Below are positions 1 through 9,706 of a DNA stretch of 64,000 bases, in pieces (positions within the stretch are counted from its first letter, which is position 1; the number at the start of each line of letters is the position of its first letter). The translations under genes were made by a program, and so were the position numbers. A model generated the notes under the pieces. It searched no databases, had not been told where the DNA came from, and was given only the letters and a program-made list of their open reading frames with translations. The DNA is taken from contig MKVW01000009.1 of NCBI GenBank assembly GCA_001898965.1, positions 1,840,818-1,904,817 of the forward strand, written 5' to 3'. The stretch comes from Rhizobiales bacterium 62-17. Its GTDB lineage: Bacteria; Pseudomonadota; Alphaproteobacteria; Rhizobiales; Beijerinckiaceae.

Positions 1-1
1 C

Positions 2-787
2 CACCCTGTCGTTCGCGCCTTTATGAATATGGAGGTGGGTCAATCGTTCGCCCGCGAGGACGTGCGTGGGGCGGTCATTCCCGCCTATATGGGTTTGATC
101 AAGCAAATCGACGATCAGATCGGACAACTGCTCGATTATCTCGAAAGCGCCAATCTCCTCACCCAAACCATGATCGTCTTCACATCGGATCATGGCGATT
201 ATCTCGGCGACCATTGGCTCGGCGAGAAGGAGCTGTTTCACGAATCTTCCGTGCGCGTTCCCTTGATCATCGTCGATCCATCGTCGGCCGCCGATCACAC
301 ACGCAACAGCGTCTGTCATCATCTGGTCGAAGCCATCGACCTCGTGCCGACTTTTCTCGATGCCTATCAATCAAAGGCATCCCGCCATCGCCTCGAAGGT
401 CAGTCGCTGATGGGCTTCCTGCGCGGACCTACGCCCTCCGCATGGCGAGACGCGGTTTTCTCGGAGCTTGATTACGCCTTCTACGAAGCACGTGAACTAG
501 CCGGCCAAGGCGCCAATGACAGCCGCGCCTACATGCTGCGCACGGAGCGATGGAAATATATCTATTACAAAGGGTTTCGGCCGCAACTCTTCGATTTGAA
601 GAACGACCCGAACGAGTTCGTCGATCTTGGCCTCGATGCCACTTATGCGCTCGTCCGCAATGACATGCATGCCAAACTGCTCGAGCGTCTGACCGACCGG
701 CGCAATCGCATCAGCACGGACGACGAGTGGGTTCTGTCTGCGCGAGATAGAGAGGTTGGTGCGGGCATCGTCATTGGTCGCTGGTGA
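2..787 (+). CDS. Sulfatase/phosphonate monoester hydrolase family protein, C-terminal part (5' truncated)
   Basis: The reading frame is open from the window edge, so the N-terminal half with the nucleophilic formylglycine site is missing. What remains (about 260 residues) is typical of the alkaline phosphatase-like sulfatase superfamily: a TSDHGDYLGDHWLGEKELFH segment, whose Asp-His pair binds the active-site metal in this superfamily, then the LVPTFLDA and LEGQSL regions, and a C-terminal RTERWKYIYYKG...QLFDLKNDPNEFVDL stretch. Family members cleave sulfate or phosphate/phosphonate esters; the sequence left here does not decide the substrate. The next gene, 62 bases downstream on the same strand, encodes a TTT-type binding protein, so the two may be co-transcribed and act on one organic ester. 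Family confidence is high, substrate unknown. Confidence 0.85.
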   Translation, partial: HPVVRAFMNMEVGQSFAREDVRGAVIPAYMGLIKQIDDQIGQLLDYLESANLLTQTMIVFTSDHGDYLGDHWLGEKELFHESSVRVPLIIVDPSSAADHTRNSVCHHLVEAIDLVPTFLDAYQSKASRHRLEGQSLMGFLRGPTPSAWRDAVFSELDYAFYEARELAGQGANDSRAYMLRTERWKYIYYKGFRPQLFDLKNDPNEFVDLGLDATYALVRNDMHAKLLERLTDRRNRISTDDEWVLSARDREVGAGIVIGRW

Positions 788-849
788 CGAAGACGGTTCG
801 ATCGTGCCGGAGCAGGGCCGGGATGCGGATCAGATGAGGGAGGGAGAGC

Positions 850-1818
850 ATGCTATCGAAATGTATAAGCTTCATGGTTGGCACGCTGGCATTGTTGGGA
901 GCCGGCACTGCTTCGGCTCAAACCTATCCCAGTCAGACGATACGCATTGTCGTCGGCGTGGCGCCGAGCACGCCGCCCGACATTCTGAGCCGCGTGGTTG
1001 CGACGGAACTGTCCAATTCTCGCAAATGGTCGGTGATCGTCGAAAACCGTGCCGGTGCATTGCAAGCCTTGGGCGCCCGCGAGGTTCTGCGCAGCCCGGC
1101 CGATGGCTATACGCTCTATAGCGTCAGTCTGCCATTCGCGGCGGCACCTGCTCTGCAGAAGCAAAGCGCCTTCGATCTCCTCAAGGATTTCGAGCCTGTC
1201 GTGCAGCTTTCCCGCTCCTACAACGTGCTCGTGGTCGCGCCCAACGTGAACGTGAGCTCCGTAACGGATCTGATCAAACTGGCGAAAGCTCAGCCCAATA
1301 AAATGAACTTCTCCTCGGGCGGGATCGGCTCTCCAGCTCATCTCGTTGGCGAGCTGTTCAAGCAGCAGAACCATCTCACGACAGCCCACGTGCCTTACTC
1401 TGAATTCGCGCAGTCGATTGCCGATCTTCTGAATGGCACCAATCAATATATGTTCATCACTACTTTGCCGGTGATGGATCTGATCGCGAGCGGGCAATTA
1501 CGAGCGCTCGCCGTGACGGCGCCTCAGCGTCTCCCCGCGTTGAAGGACATACCGACCGTCGCCGAGGCTGGCTTTCCGAATTTAGCGGTCGCCGATTGGA
1601 CCGGTATATTGGTGAAGTCCGGTACGCCGGCACCGATCGTCGCGACCTTGAACGCGGCGCTTAACGAGACATTGCGCGCGCCTGCCGTACGCGAAACGCT
1701 GACGCGTCTGGCCGCCGAGCCGGTCGGCGGAGACGCCGCAGCTTTCGGTGGCTTCCTGCGCTCGGAAGTGACCCGCTGGAGTGACGTGATCGCCGCGGCC
1801 GGGATCAGGCCGCAATAA
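850..1818 (+). CDS. Tripartite tricarboxylate transporter (TctC/Bug) substrate-binding protein
   Basis: A 322-residue periplasmic receptor of the TctC/Bug family. It begins with a Sec signal peptide (hydrophobic stretch to about residue 23, ending in ...GTASA before QTYPSQTIRIVVG). The family hallmarks are present: YPSQTIRIVVGVAPSTPPD near the N-terminus, FSSGGIGSPAHLVGELFKQ in the middle and AGFPNLAVADWTG plus the LNAALNETL region near the C-terminus. These proteins bind carboxylates or related small anions and normally feed a TctA/TctB permease. No permease gene is in the window. A strong Shine-Dalgarno (GGGAGGG, 837-848 region) supports the ATG at 850. It lies 62 bases after the sulfatase-family gene and is followed by a symmetric terminator. 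Confidence 0.93.
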   Translation: MLSKCISFMVGTLALLGAGTASAQTYPSQTIRIVVGVAPSTPPDILSRVVATELSNSRKWSVIVENRAGALQALGAREVLRSPADGYTLYSVSLPFAAAPALQKQSAFDLLKDFEPVVQLSRSYNVLVVAPNVNVSSVTDLIKLAKAQPNKMNFSSGGIGSPAHLVGELFKQQNHLTTAHVPYSEFAQSIADLLNGTNQYMFITTLPVMDLIASGQLRALAVTAPQRLPALKDIPTVAEAGFPNLAVADWTGILVKSGTPAPIVATLNAALNETLRAPAVRETLTRLAAEPVGGDAAAFGGFLRSEVTRWSDVIAAAGIRPQ

Positions 1819-1821
1819 AGC

Positions 1822-1843
1822 GAGGCGGGACGCGTCCCGCCTC
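1822..1843. terminator. Symmetric stem-loop terminator between tctC-like gene and lepA
   Basis: A perfect inverted repeat with 11-base arms (GAGGCGGGACG / CGTCCCGCCTC) sits between the stops of two convergent genes and is followed by CATTTTAT on the plus strand. It probably terminates the plus-strand receptor gene and may also serve lepA from the other side. Confidence 0.75.
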
Positions 1844-1850
1844 CATTTTA

Positions 1851-3656
<1,806 letters not shown>

Positions 3657-4058
3657 GGGGCGGGGGATACCATCCGTTAACCAGCCGGGAAAGAGGCTGC
3701 GGCACGTGCGCGGTGCGGGAGTGCGGATTTGGTGCGAATCAAAGCTTGATCTCTACCTTAAGAGCCAGTTTTTCAGGGTGAAACGCCCCGGCGGCGGAAA
3801 TTTTTTCGCCGATGCGGCAATCGCGATCCGGGCGCGCGGGGTATGGATATCGAGCGCGCTCCACGGCGGTGATTTCCTGATCGGGGCACCGTGTATACAC
3901 GGCGCGAGAGAATGCGTCCGATATCTCGTATCGAGCTCTGTGCCGCAGGCTATTTCCGTGTGTGCCTGCCTTGCAAAGGTCGCAACGATTCGCTACCGGC
4001 AGAGCATAAGCGCAGGCCCTGCGAGCCGTGATGCGCGCATTCGGGAAAGAGCGAACCC
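3657..4058. other. 402-base intergenic region between divergent lepA and FAH-type gene
   Basis: No coding potential recognised. It must hold the promoters of lepA (minus) and the fumarylacetoacetate-hydrolase-fold gene (plus). The only clear structure is the perfect 14-base palindrome at 3889-3902, listed separately. Confidence 0.7.
3889..3902. promoter_or_regulatory. Perfect 14-base palindrome CCGTGTATACACGG, candidate operator
   Basis: CCGTGTATACACGG is its own reverse complement. It lies 156 bases before the ATG of the FAH-type gene. The TGTATACA core resembles operators of GntR-family (FadR/FCD-type) repressors, which often control organic-acid genes. No such regulator gene is in the window, so its role is inferred. 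Confidence 0.4.
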
Positions 4059-4928
4059 ATGAAAATCTGCCGTTTTGACAATGGCCGCATTGGTGTCGTC
4101 GAGGGCGATACCGTTCGTGACGTGACGAGCGTGCTGGAGGCGTTGCCGCCGCTGCGCTGGCCCCTGCCGGTCGGGGATCAGTTTATCGCCAATCTCGACA
4201 AGCTGCTGCCGGCGATGCGCGAAGCGGCCAAGTCGGCGAAGCCAATCCCGCTGAACTCCATCAAGCTTGACGCGCCCGTGGCCAATCCGCCGCGTGTCAT
4301 TGCCGCGCCAGTCAACTACCTGCTGCATGCGAAGGAAGCGCACGACCCGGCGATCCACCACGGCGTCCACATGCCGACCTTTGAAGGCTTTGCGACGCCA
4401 ATCGATAAAATGGGCCTCTTCCTCAAGTCGCAAACCGGCCTCATCGGTGCTGGCGAAAAGGTCGAATTGCACTGGCCTGATCGGCGCAACGACCACGAGA
4501 TCGAACTGACCTTGATCATCGGCAAGGGCGGCAAGAACATCTCGCGCGACAAGGCGCTCGATCACGTGGCTGGCTATGCCATCGGCCTCGACATGGTGGT
4601 GCGCGGCACAGAAGATCGCAGCTGGCGTAAGTCCGCCGACACCTATTCGGTGCTCGGCCCCTGGCTCGTCACCGCCGATGAAATTCCCAATCCCGATGCG
4701 CTGGAGTTTGGCATCGAGGTGGACGGCGAAGTGCGCCAGCGCGCCAATACCAAGGACCTGGTCGTCGACGTCCGCGATCTGATCGTCCGAGCCTCGGCTA
4801 TCTACACGCTCTATCCCGGCGACATCATCATGACCGGCACGCCCGAAGGCGTGAGCGAAGTGAAGTCCGGCAATGTCATGCATTGCTGGATCGAGAAGAT
4901 CGGCGAGATGGACGTCGCTGTTAAGTAG
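4059..4928 (+). CDS. Fumarylacetoacetate hydrolase (FAH) family protein
   Basis: 289 residues with a C-terminal FAH catalytic domain (about 75-285) and a short N-terminal segment, the layout of bacterial 2-hydroxyhepta-2,4-dienedioate isomerase/hydrolase or acylpyruvase-like enzymes. Seen: NPPRVIAAPVNYLLHAKEA at the domain start, the metal-binding acidic pair in NDHEIELTLIIGKGGKNI, IGLDMVVRGTEDRSWRKSADTY with a metal-ligand Asp, LVVDVRDLIVRASAIYTLYPGDIIMTGTPEGV and the final GNVMHCWIEKIGEM. Family members act on C-C bonds or keto-enol forms late in aromatic degradation, using Mg or Mn. The nearby SDR/LLM group could supply substrates, but this is inference. It is monocistronic and possibly controlled from the palindrome at 3889-3902. 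Confidence 0.92.
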   Translation: MKICRFDNGRIGVVEGDTVRDVTSVLEALPPLRWPLPVGDQFIANLDKLLPAMREAAKSAKPIPLNSIKLDAPVANPPRVIAAPVNYLLHAKEAHDPAIHHGVHMPTFEGFATPIDKMGLFLKSQTGLIGAGEKVELHWPDRRNDHEIELTLIIGKGGKNISRDKALDHVAGYAIGLDMVVRGTEDRSWRKSADTYSVLGPWLVTADEIPNPDALEFGIEVDGEVRQRANTKDLVVDVRDLIVRASAIYTLYPGDIIMTGTPEGVSEVKSGNVMHCWIEKIGEMDVAVK

Positions 4929-4958
4929 CAACTCCGGTAGGCGCTACCACATTCGGCA

Positions 4959-4986
4959 AAATCGCGTTTCTTTCGAAACGCGATTT
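4959..4986. terminator. Stem-loop between convergent FAH-type and alpha/beta-hydrolase genes
   Basis: AAATCGCGTTTC, a four-base loop TTTC, and GAAACGCGATTT form a perfect 12-base-pair hairpin just after the FAH-type stop and just before the minus-strand gene's stop. There is no clear T-tract, so it may be a bidirectional terminator or a dispersed intergenic palindrome. Confidence 0.55.
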
Positions 4987-4989
4987 GCC

Positions 4990-5778
4990 CTAGGCGGCGG
5001 GTGCCGCCTGACGAACCAAAAAGCTTTCGCCGCGATCGAGAAAGTCGAGAACGATCGCGCTGGTGCGTTGCGGCTGATCGAATTCGATCGCATGCGCCGC
5101 CCCCCAGATATAAGTCAGATGCGATTGCGGCAGAGCGGCCTTGAGAATGTGGCCGGTTTCGCGCGGGATCATCTTGTCGAGCGCCCCCATCAGAACGAGC
5201 GCGCGGGCTTTGATCTCGCCGAGTTGTTCCACCAAGGCCTCGTCGAAATCGACGCCCTGAACATAATCCTGCAACACCTGACGATTGTCCCGCAGCATTT
5301 GCGGCGTGCGCGTCTCTGCCGGAATGTTGGCGGGCACGGCATGCAGCAGCTTCATCCGCTCATCGACGTTGGCGGGGATGGCGATCAGTTCGGCACGGCG
5401 CAGCCCGGCCGGCGCTTCAAGCACCAACTGGCCAATGAGAGCGGGATGGCGCACCGCGACCCACAGCCCGACCCACGCGCCGAGGCCTTCGCCGACGATA
5501 TCGGCTTCGCCATCGCATACCTTTTCGATGAATTCGGCGACGAGATTGCCGAGGTCGGAGATCGTTGTCACCGAGGCATGTCTCGCCGTACCGTCAAATC
5601 CCGGCAGTGTGGGCGCATGAACCAGATGATGATCGGCGAGCGCTTCGATCACGCCTGATATGCGTGGCCCGGCGGCGCTGTGCAGATGAACGAGCGGGCG
5701 GCCTTTGCCGGCGGTGCGCACATGCAACGAACCGCTCGAAAGGGCGACGTCGCGTTCGGTAAAGGAAATGTCGGTCAC
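4990..5778 (-). CDS. Alpha/beta-hydrolase-fold protein with glycine at the nucleophile position
   Basis: 262 residues with the usual alpha/beta-hydrolase landmarks: an oxyanion-type segment LVHLHSAAGPR (29-39), the strand-elbow region DIVGEGLGAWVGLWVAVRHP (93-112), the acid loop ALVLMGALDKMIPRE (193-207, Asp201) and the His loop IWGAAHAIEFDQP (224-236, His229). The nucleophile elbow reads G96-E97-G98-L99-G100, so the normal Ser is Gly98 (codon at 5485-5487). Asp and His are kept. It is therefore either a pseudo-hydrolase or an enzyme not using a covalent intermediate. The start is a GTG with AGGA seven bases upstream. It is last in a probable SDR-LLM-hydrolase operon, 92 bases after the LLM gene, with an 18-base palindrome in the gap. 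A paralogous small partner lies beside a second LLM gene at 57 kb. Confidence 0.85.
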   Translation of the reverse strand: MTDISFTERDVALSSGSLHVRTAGKGRPLVHLHSAAGPRISGVIEALADHHLVHAPTLPGFDGTARHASVTTISDLGNLVAEFIEKVCDGEADIVGEGLGAWVGLWVAVRHPALIGQLVLEAPAGLRRAELIAIPANVDERMKLLHAVPANIPAETRTPQMLRDNRQVLQDYVQGVDFDEALVEQLGEIKARALVLMGALDKMIPRETGHILKAALPQSHLTYIWGAAHAIEFDQPQRTSAIVLDFLDRGESFLVRQAAPAA

Positions 5779-5820
5779 TTCGAAATCCTGTTTGTTGTCA
5801 AATATCCATAGCGTTTCGCA

Positions 5821-5838
5821 GTTTGATGGCCATCAAAC
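5821..5838. promoter_or_regulatory. Perfect 18-base palindrome before the alpha/beta-hydrolase-like gene
   Basis: GTTTGATGGCCATCAAAC equals its own reverse complement over all 18 bases. It lies 43-60 bases upstream of the GTG start at 5778, inside the gap after the LLM gene stop. The position and symmetry fit a dimeric repressor operator; the regulator is unknown. Confidence 0.45.
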
Positions 5839-5870
5839 GCCACGAAGACGCGTTGAAACAAAGATCTAGC

Positions 5871-6995
5871 TCAGAGTGCACGAACTTCCGGCAAAACTTT
5901 GTCACGGAAGAGTTCCATGCCCTTGATGACGGCCGTGTCAGGCATGTTGCCGAGCTTCATGTTCATGTTGATATGCGCGGCGCCGAGATGCTGCCGGAGC
6001 CGCTTGATCTGCTTGACCACGCTTTGCGGGCTGCCACAGAGAATGGAACCTGCCTCAATCTGCTCCTTGATCGTGCGGCCTTTCAAGGTCTGCAAGCGCT
6101 TCATGAAATAGTCGCCAGCACCTTCCTGGCCAAAGAAGCGGGTTTTCTGAATGACGATGCGCTGCGCATCCTGCTGCGGGCGCATCAGCACGCCATGGAA
6201 ATAGGCAAGCGCCTTTGCCATGATGTCTTCGGCTTCTTCATCCGTTTCGGCGATGCAAGTCTGCTGGCCGACGAGAATATCCTCCGGGCTTGGCGCGCGG
6301 CCGTGCGCGCGGGCACTCTCAAGAAAGCCATCAATGATGGAGCGGGCGACATCGAGATCGCTGACCAGGGTGAGGCCAACCATGGACGGGAATTCGCCGA
6401 CGAATTGCGCTGATTCGAGATTGCTCGCCGACATCAGAATGCGGGGATGCGGCGTCTGCCGTGGCTTCGGCCAGATGGAAATGGCACGATATTGATAGAA
6501 TTCGCCTTCCCAACCGAAAGGTTCGGGCTCCGTCCAGGCGCGCAGAATGATGTTGAGCGCTTCGCGCATGCGCCCGCGCGATTCATCGGGCGCGACATTA
6601 TAAGCGATATATTCGTGCGGAATGCCGCGCACGAAACCGGCGACAAGCCGGCCGCCGCTCATCACGTCGAGCATCGCATATTCCTCGGCGACGCGGACGG
6701 GGTTGAGCAGCGGCAAGAGATTGCCGAGCATGGCGAGCTTGATCGACTTGGTGCGCTGGGTCATCGCCGCGCCGACGAGATTGCAATTCGCCATCAGGCT
6801 GTAGGGCGAGAAATGATGCTCGTTGGCGCCCACCCAGTCGAAGCCGCAGGCTTCCGCATGCGCCATCGTGCCGAGATAGGTGTCATAAAGCTCGGTGCCG
6901 CGCTCGGGCCGGAATGGCGCGTTGCGCGCCGGCCATTGCGTCGGCGCTTCGTCGAGCTCGGTCCAGGGCATCAGGTGGAAGAAGGAGAAATGCAT
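5871..6995 (-). CDS. LLM class flavin-dependent monooxygenase (luciferase-like)
   Basis: 374 residues of the bacterial luciferase-like (F420/FMN-dependent) TIM-barrel family. Seen: MHFSFFHLMPW at the start, AEACGFDWVGANEHHFSPYSL, AMLGNLLPLLNPVRVAEEYAMLDVMSGGRLVAGFVRGIPHEY, IWPKPRQTPHPRI and the C-terminal ILCGSPQSVVKQIKRL. These enzymes oxidise small organic substrates with O2 and reduced flavin supplied by a separate reductase. I chose the ATG at 6995 because the family begins with this strand; the open frame further upstream has no homology features. The gene lies 29 bases after the SDR gene and ahead of the nucleophile-less alpha/beta-hydrolase. It is visibly paralogous to the LLM gene at 57225-58322 (shared NPVRVAEE, AMLD, GGR and PFGW segments). 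Substrate unknown. Confidence 0.93.
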   Translation of the reverse strand: MHFSFFHLMPWTELDEAPTQWPARNAPFRPERGTELYDTYLGTMAHAEACGFDWVGANEHHFSPYSLMANCNLVGAAMTQRTKSIKLAMLGNLLPLLNPVRVAEEYAMLDVMSGGRLVAGFVRGIPHEYIAYNVAPDESRGRMREALNIILRAWTEPEPFGWEGEFYQYRAISIWPKPRQTPHPRILMSASNLESAQFVGEFPSMVGLTLVSDLDVARSIIDGFLESARAHGRAPSPEDILVGQQTCIAETDEEAEDIMAKALAYFHGVLMRPQQDAQRIVIQKTRFFGQEGAGDYFMKRLQTLKGRTIKEQIEAGSILCGSPQSVVKQIKRLRQHLGAAHINMNMKLGNMPDTAVIKGMELFRDKVLPEVRAL

Positions 6996-7024
6996 CGGTG
7001 CATCCGTTGTTGAAAGGGTAGGTT

Positions 7025-7897
7025 TCAGCTTTGTTTCGGGGCTTGTTCTTCGTTGACGATGCCTTCTTCGTCCATCCACGCCTGTGTGTCGTCGAAAGCC
7101 CGCAGCACCCGATCATGGCGCGCCTGGATCAACTCACGCGGCCATAGATGTGTGAAGATGAAGAATTCGCCCTTGCGGATCGCACGCAGTACGCGGCGGC
7201 CCACCACGTCGGGCTCGAAACCTTCGTTGAGGAGATGCGAGAACTGTTCGCTCTCCTGCCGCTTGAACGAGCCGCCCATGCGATCGGGGCGGGCGCGGCC
7301 GGAGAGAAAGATGCCGGTCTTGACGGCTGCGGGGCACAGCACCGAGACACCGATATTGCTGCCGTCGAGATCCTGCTCCAGCGCTTCCGACAAAGCCACC
7401 ACCGCATATTTCGTCATCGAATAGGGACCTGTGTCCCAGCCGGGCTGAATGCGGAAGCCGCCGATCGAAGCGGTGTTGACGATATGGCATTCCTCGCCAT
7501 GGTCGCGCATGTGCGGGATGAAATTCTGGAAGCCATGGATGACGCCGTTGATGTTGACGCCCATCACCCATTCCCAGTCGCGGACCGGCAGCTTTTCGAT
7601 CGGCACGCCATGCATGGAAATGCCGGCGTTGTTGCACAGAATATGCACCTTGCCGAAGGCGTCGATGGCTTGTTGCGTGGCGGCGTCGATGGAGGCGCGC
7701 ACGGAGGTGTCGACTTCGATGGCGATGGCCTGCGCGCCGAGCTTGTTCACCTGCGCCAGGGCGTCGTCGAGCGCATCGCGGCGGATGTCGCATAGAACGA
7801 TGTTCATGCCGTTGCGGGCAAAGGTGCGAGCCATGCCAAGGCCGATGCCTGATCCCGCACCCGTGATGAAAGCCGTCTTGCCCTGGAAATTCTGCAT
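7025..7897 (-). CDS. Short-chain dehydrogenase/reductase (SDR)
   Basis: 290 residues of a classical SDR, an NAD(P)-dependent alcohol/ketone oxidoreductase. Seen: the cofactor motif TGAGSGIG at residues 12-19, the acidic cofactor-specificity region LCDIRRDAL (the Asp suggests NAD), NNAG at the end of the fourth strand and the catalytic YSMTK. The ATG at 7897 follows a good GGGAGG ribosome-binding site. It is the first gene of a probable minus-strand operon with the LLM monooxygenase 29 bases downstream, suggesting sequential oxidation of one substrate. Exact substrate unknown. Confidence 0.95.
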   Translation of the reverse strand: MQNFQGKTAFITGAGSGIGLGMARTFARNGMNIVLCDIRRDALDDALAQVNKLGAQAIAIEVDTSVRASIDAATQQAIDAFGKVHILCNNAGISMHGVPIEKLPVRDWEWVMGVNINGVIHGFQNFIPHMRDHGEECHIVNTASIGGFRIQPGWDTGPYSMTKYAVVALSEALEQDLDGSNIGVSVLCPAAVKTGIFLSGRARPDRMGGSFKRQESEQFSHLLNEGFEPDVVGRRVLRAIRKGEFFIFTHLWPRELIQARHDRVLRAFDDTQAWMDEEGIVNEEQAPKQS

Positions 7898-8060
7898 GCG
7901 TCCTCCCGCCGCCAGGCTTGTTTCAGCCTGGCTGATATTGTCGGACTTATCGTCAATCGCACGGCTCTTGTCCATGCCGCCTGACCATAGCGCGCATGAG
8001 GACATTGCAGACGACGGGGCAAATGCCCACGCCCGGGTGCCCACTTAGGATGGAGGCCGC

Positions 8061-9143
8061 TCAGGCTTCCTTTTCGAGCTCGATCGCGTCGTAGCCGCCG
8101 AGTTTGTAGACGAGGGCGGAAATCGCCCAGATGGCGATGAAGAGACCGACGATGATAAAGCCCAGAATGTCGAAGTGATCGCGTAGCGCCGCCAGGTCGC
8201 TCCAGAAGGCGCCGCTCAATTCCAGCTTCTCGGCGATCAGCCCAACGCCCTGCACCAGACCGATCACCAGAGCGATGAAGACCGAGAGACCGGTGATCAC
8301 CAGATTGTAGAACAGTTTGCGGATCGGATTGACGTAGGCCCATTCATAAGCGCCGAGCATCAGCGCGCCATCGGTGGCATCGGCCAGGGCCATGCCCACG
8401 GCGAACAGCACGGGAAACACCATCACCGTCGAGAGCGATACGCCGTTGGCGGCATTGGCCGCGGCCAGGGAGAACAGGCCGATTTCGGTTGCCGTATCGA
8501 AACCGAGGCCAAACAGGAAGCCGAGCGGATACATGTGCCAGCTTTTGGAAATGCGCGAGAACAGCGGCCGCAGCAGCCGCGACAGAAAGCCGTGCCGGCC
8601 GACGATCGCGTCGAGATCTTCCTCACGATACCGACCCGTCCGCTTGGCATTGCGGAACGTCCGCCACACGCCGATGAAAATGGCCAGATTGGCGATGCCG
8701 ATGACGAGCAGGAACAGCGACGAAACCGTGGTGCCGATCAGCGAGCCGATGTCGCGGAATTCGTCCATCACACCGTTGGCGCCCGACGCCAGGAAAGCGA
8801 TCACGAGACAGGCAAGGATGACGACCGTCGAATGTCCGAGCGCGAACCAGAAGCCGACGGTCGCCGGCCGCCCGCCATCCTGGAGCAGTTTACGGGTAAC
8901 ATTGTCGATGGCGGCGATGTGGTCTGGATCCACCGCATGGCGCAGGCCCAGCACATAGGCGAGGAAAGCCGTGCCAAGCATTACCGGTTGATCGCGGAAA
9001 ACCGCGAAGGCCCAGAGCCAGGCGGCGATATTGGCGGTCACGAGCACGCTGTAGAGAAGAATGAGGCGCTGGCGCAGGCCGTGTTTGGGCTCGCTCGCCA
9101 GCCGGCTGGCCATCCCTTTTGTCGGGCTCGTTGCCAACGTCAT
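8061..9143 (-). CDS. Nickel/cobalt transporter, NiCoT family (HoxN/NixA type)
   Basis: 360 residues with about eight membrane segments. The NiCoT signature is present in the second transmembrane region: GLRHAVDPDHIAAIDNVTRK, with the His and Asp residues needed for metal recognition, followed by FWFALGHSTVVILACL and LGFLFGLGFDTATEIGL. These permeases import Ni2+ or Co2+ for hydrogenase, urease or cobalamin. I chose the ATG at 9143 (GGAG about ten bases upstream); an open frame extends to 9278 but lacks family features. It is divergent from the Rieske ferredoxin gene, and a 20-base dyad lies in the gap. No cobalamin riboswitch was recognised. Confidence 0.92.
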   Translation of the reverse strand: MTLATSPTKGMASRLASEPKHGLRQRLILLYSVLVTANIAAWLWAFAVFRDQPVMLGTAFLAYVLGLRHAVDPDHIAAIDNVTRKLLQDGGRPATVGFWFALGHSTVVILACLVIAFLASGANGVMDEFRDIGSLIGTTVSSLFLLVIGIANLAIFIGVWRTFRNAKRTGRYREEDLDAIVGRHGFLSRLLRPLFSRISKSWHMYPLGFLFGLGFDTATEIGLFSLAAANAANGVSLSTVMVFPVLFAVGMALADATDGALMLGAYEWAYVNPIRKLFYNLVITGLSVFIALVIGLVQGVGLIAEKLELSGAFWSDLAALRDHFDILGFIIVGLFIAIWAISALVYKLGGYDAIELEKEA

Positions 9144-9243
9144 CTTTTGTGGTCTCCGTCCCAGGACCGGGCCGTCCGATGTTATGAGGAACAGCCAAAA
9201 ACTGCGTAACAGGGCTATAGGGATGACATTTGGCCCCGTCAAT

Positions 9244-9263
9244 CTGCATGAAAGTTCATGCAG
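9244..9263. promoter_or_regulatory. 20-base dyad between Ni/Co permease and Rieske ferredoxin genes
   Basis: CTGCATGAA and TTCATGCAG form perfect 9-base arms around a 2-base centre. It lies 101 bases before the permease start and 104 bases before the Rieske start, so it could serve either gene. A metal-responsive repressor is a natural guess for a Ni/Co permease, but the motif is not one I can assign. Confidence 0.45.
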
Positions 9264-9366
9264 GAACCATCCAAGCAAGAAGCATTGAGGCTAAAGGCCA
9301 GACAGGCTTGCCAGCGGCGGCGGTGCTCATTAAGCGGGGCGGAACCCACAATAACCGGAGGAAACA

Positions 9367-9684
9367 GTGTCTGAAGCGAATTTGGTGTTGCTGTGCCGGC
9401 AGGACGAATTGAGCCCCGGCGACAAGAAGCGGGTGGCGAGCGATGAGGGCGATATCTGCGTCTACAACCTCGACGGACAGTTTTACGCGACGTCGGACCG
9501 TTGCACCCACGGCCTCTCCAGCCTGTCGGAGGGCGAGATTGTCGACGACGAGATCGAATGCGCCATGCATTTCGGCACATTCCACATTCCCACCGGCGAA
9601 CCCCGGCAGGCCCCTTGCAGCGTCGCGCTGAAGACCTATGAAGTGAAGATTGTCGGCGACGAGGTATTCGCCGTTTTGGCCTGA
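9367..9684 (+). CDS. Rieske [2Fe-2S] ferredoxin
   Basis: 105 residues forming a soluble Rieske ferredoxin, an electron carrier for oxygenases or nitrite-reductase-like enzymes. The cluster ligands are Cys46 and His48 (CTHGLSS) and Cys65 and His68 (CAMH), followed by FGTFHIPTGEP. There is no signal peptide, so it is cytoplasmic. The start is GTG at 9367, preceded by an excellent GGAGGA. No matching terminal oxygenase or reductase gene lies next to it; arfB follows 22 bases downstream and may be co-transcribed. Confidence 0.93.
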   Translation: MSEANLVLLCRQDELSPGDKKRVASDEGDICVYNLDGQFYATSDRCTHGLSSLSEGEIVDDEIECAMHFGTFHIPTGEPRQAPCSVALKTYEVKIVGDEVFAVLA

Positions 9685-9706
9685 ACAGCAGAGGAGTGGG
9701 CCTGGC

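Noticed and set aside
9144..9366. Cobalamin or nickel riboswitch ahead of the Ni/Co permease
   Set aside because: No B12-box-like sequence or multi-stem NiCo motif could be recognised; only the 20-base dyad stands out.
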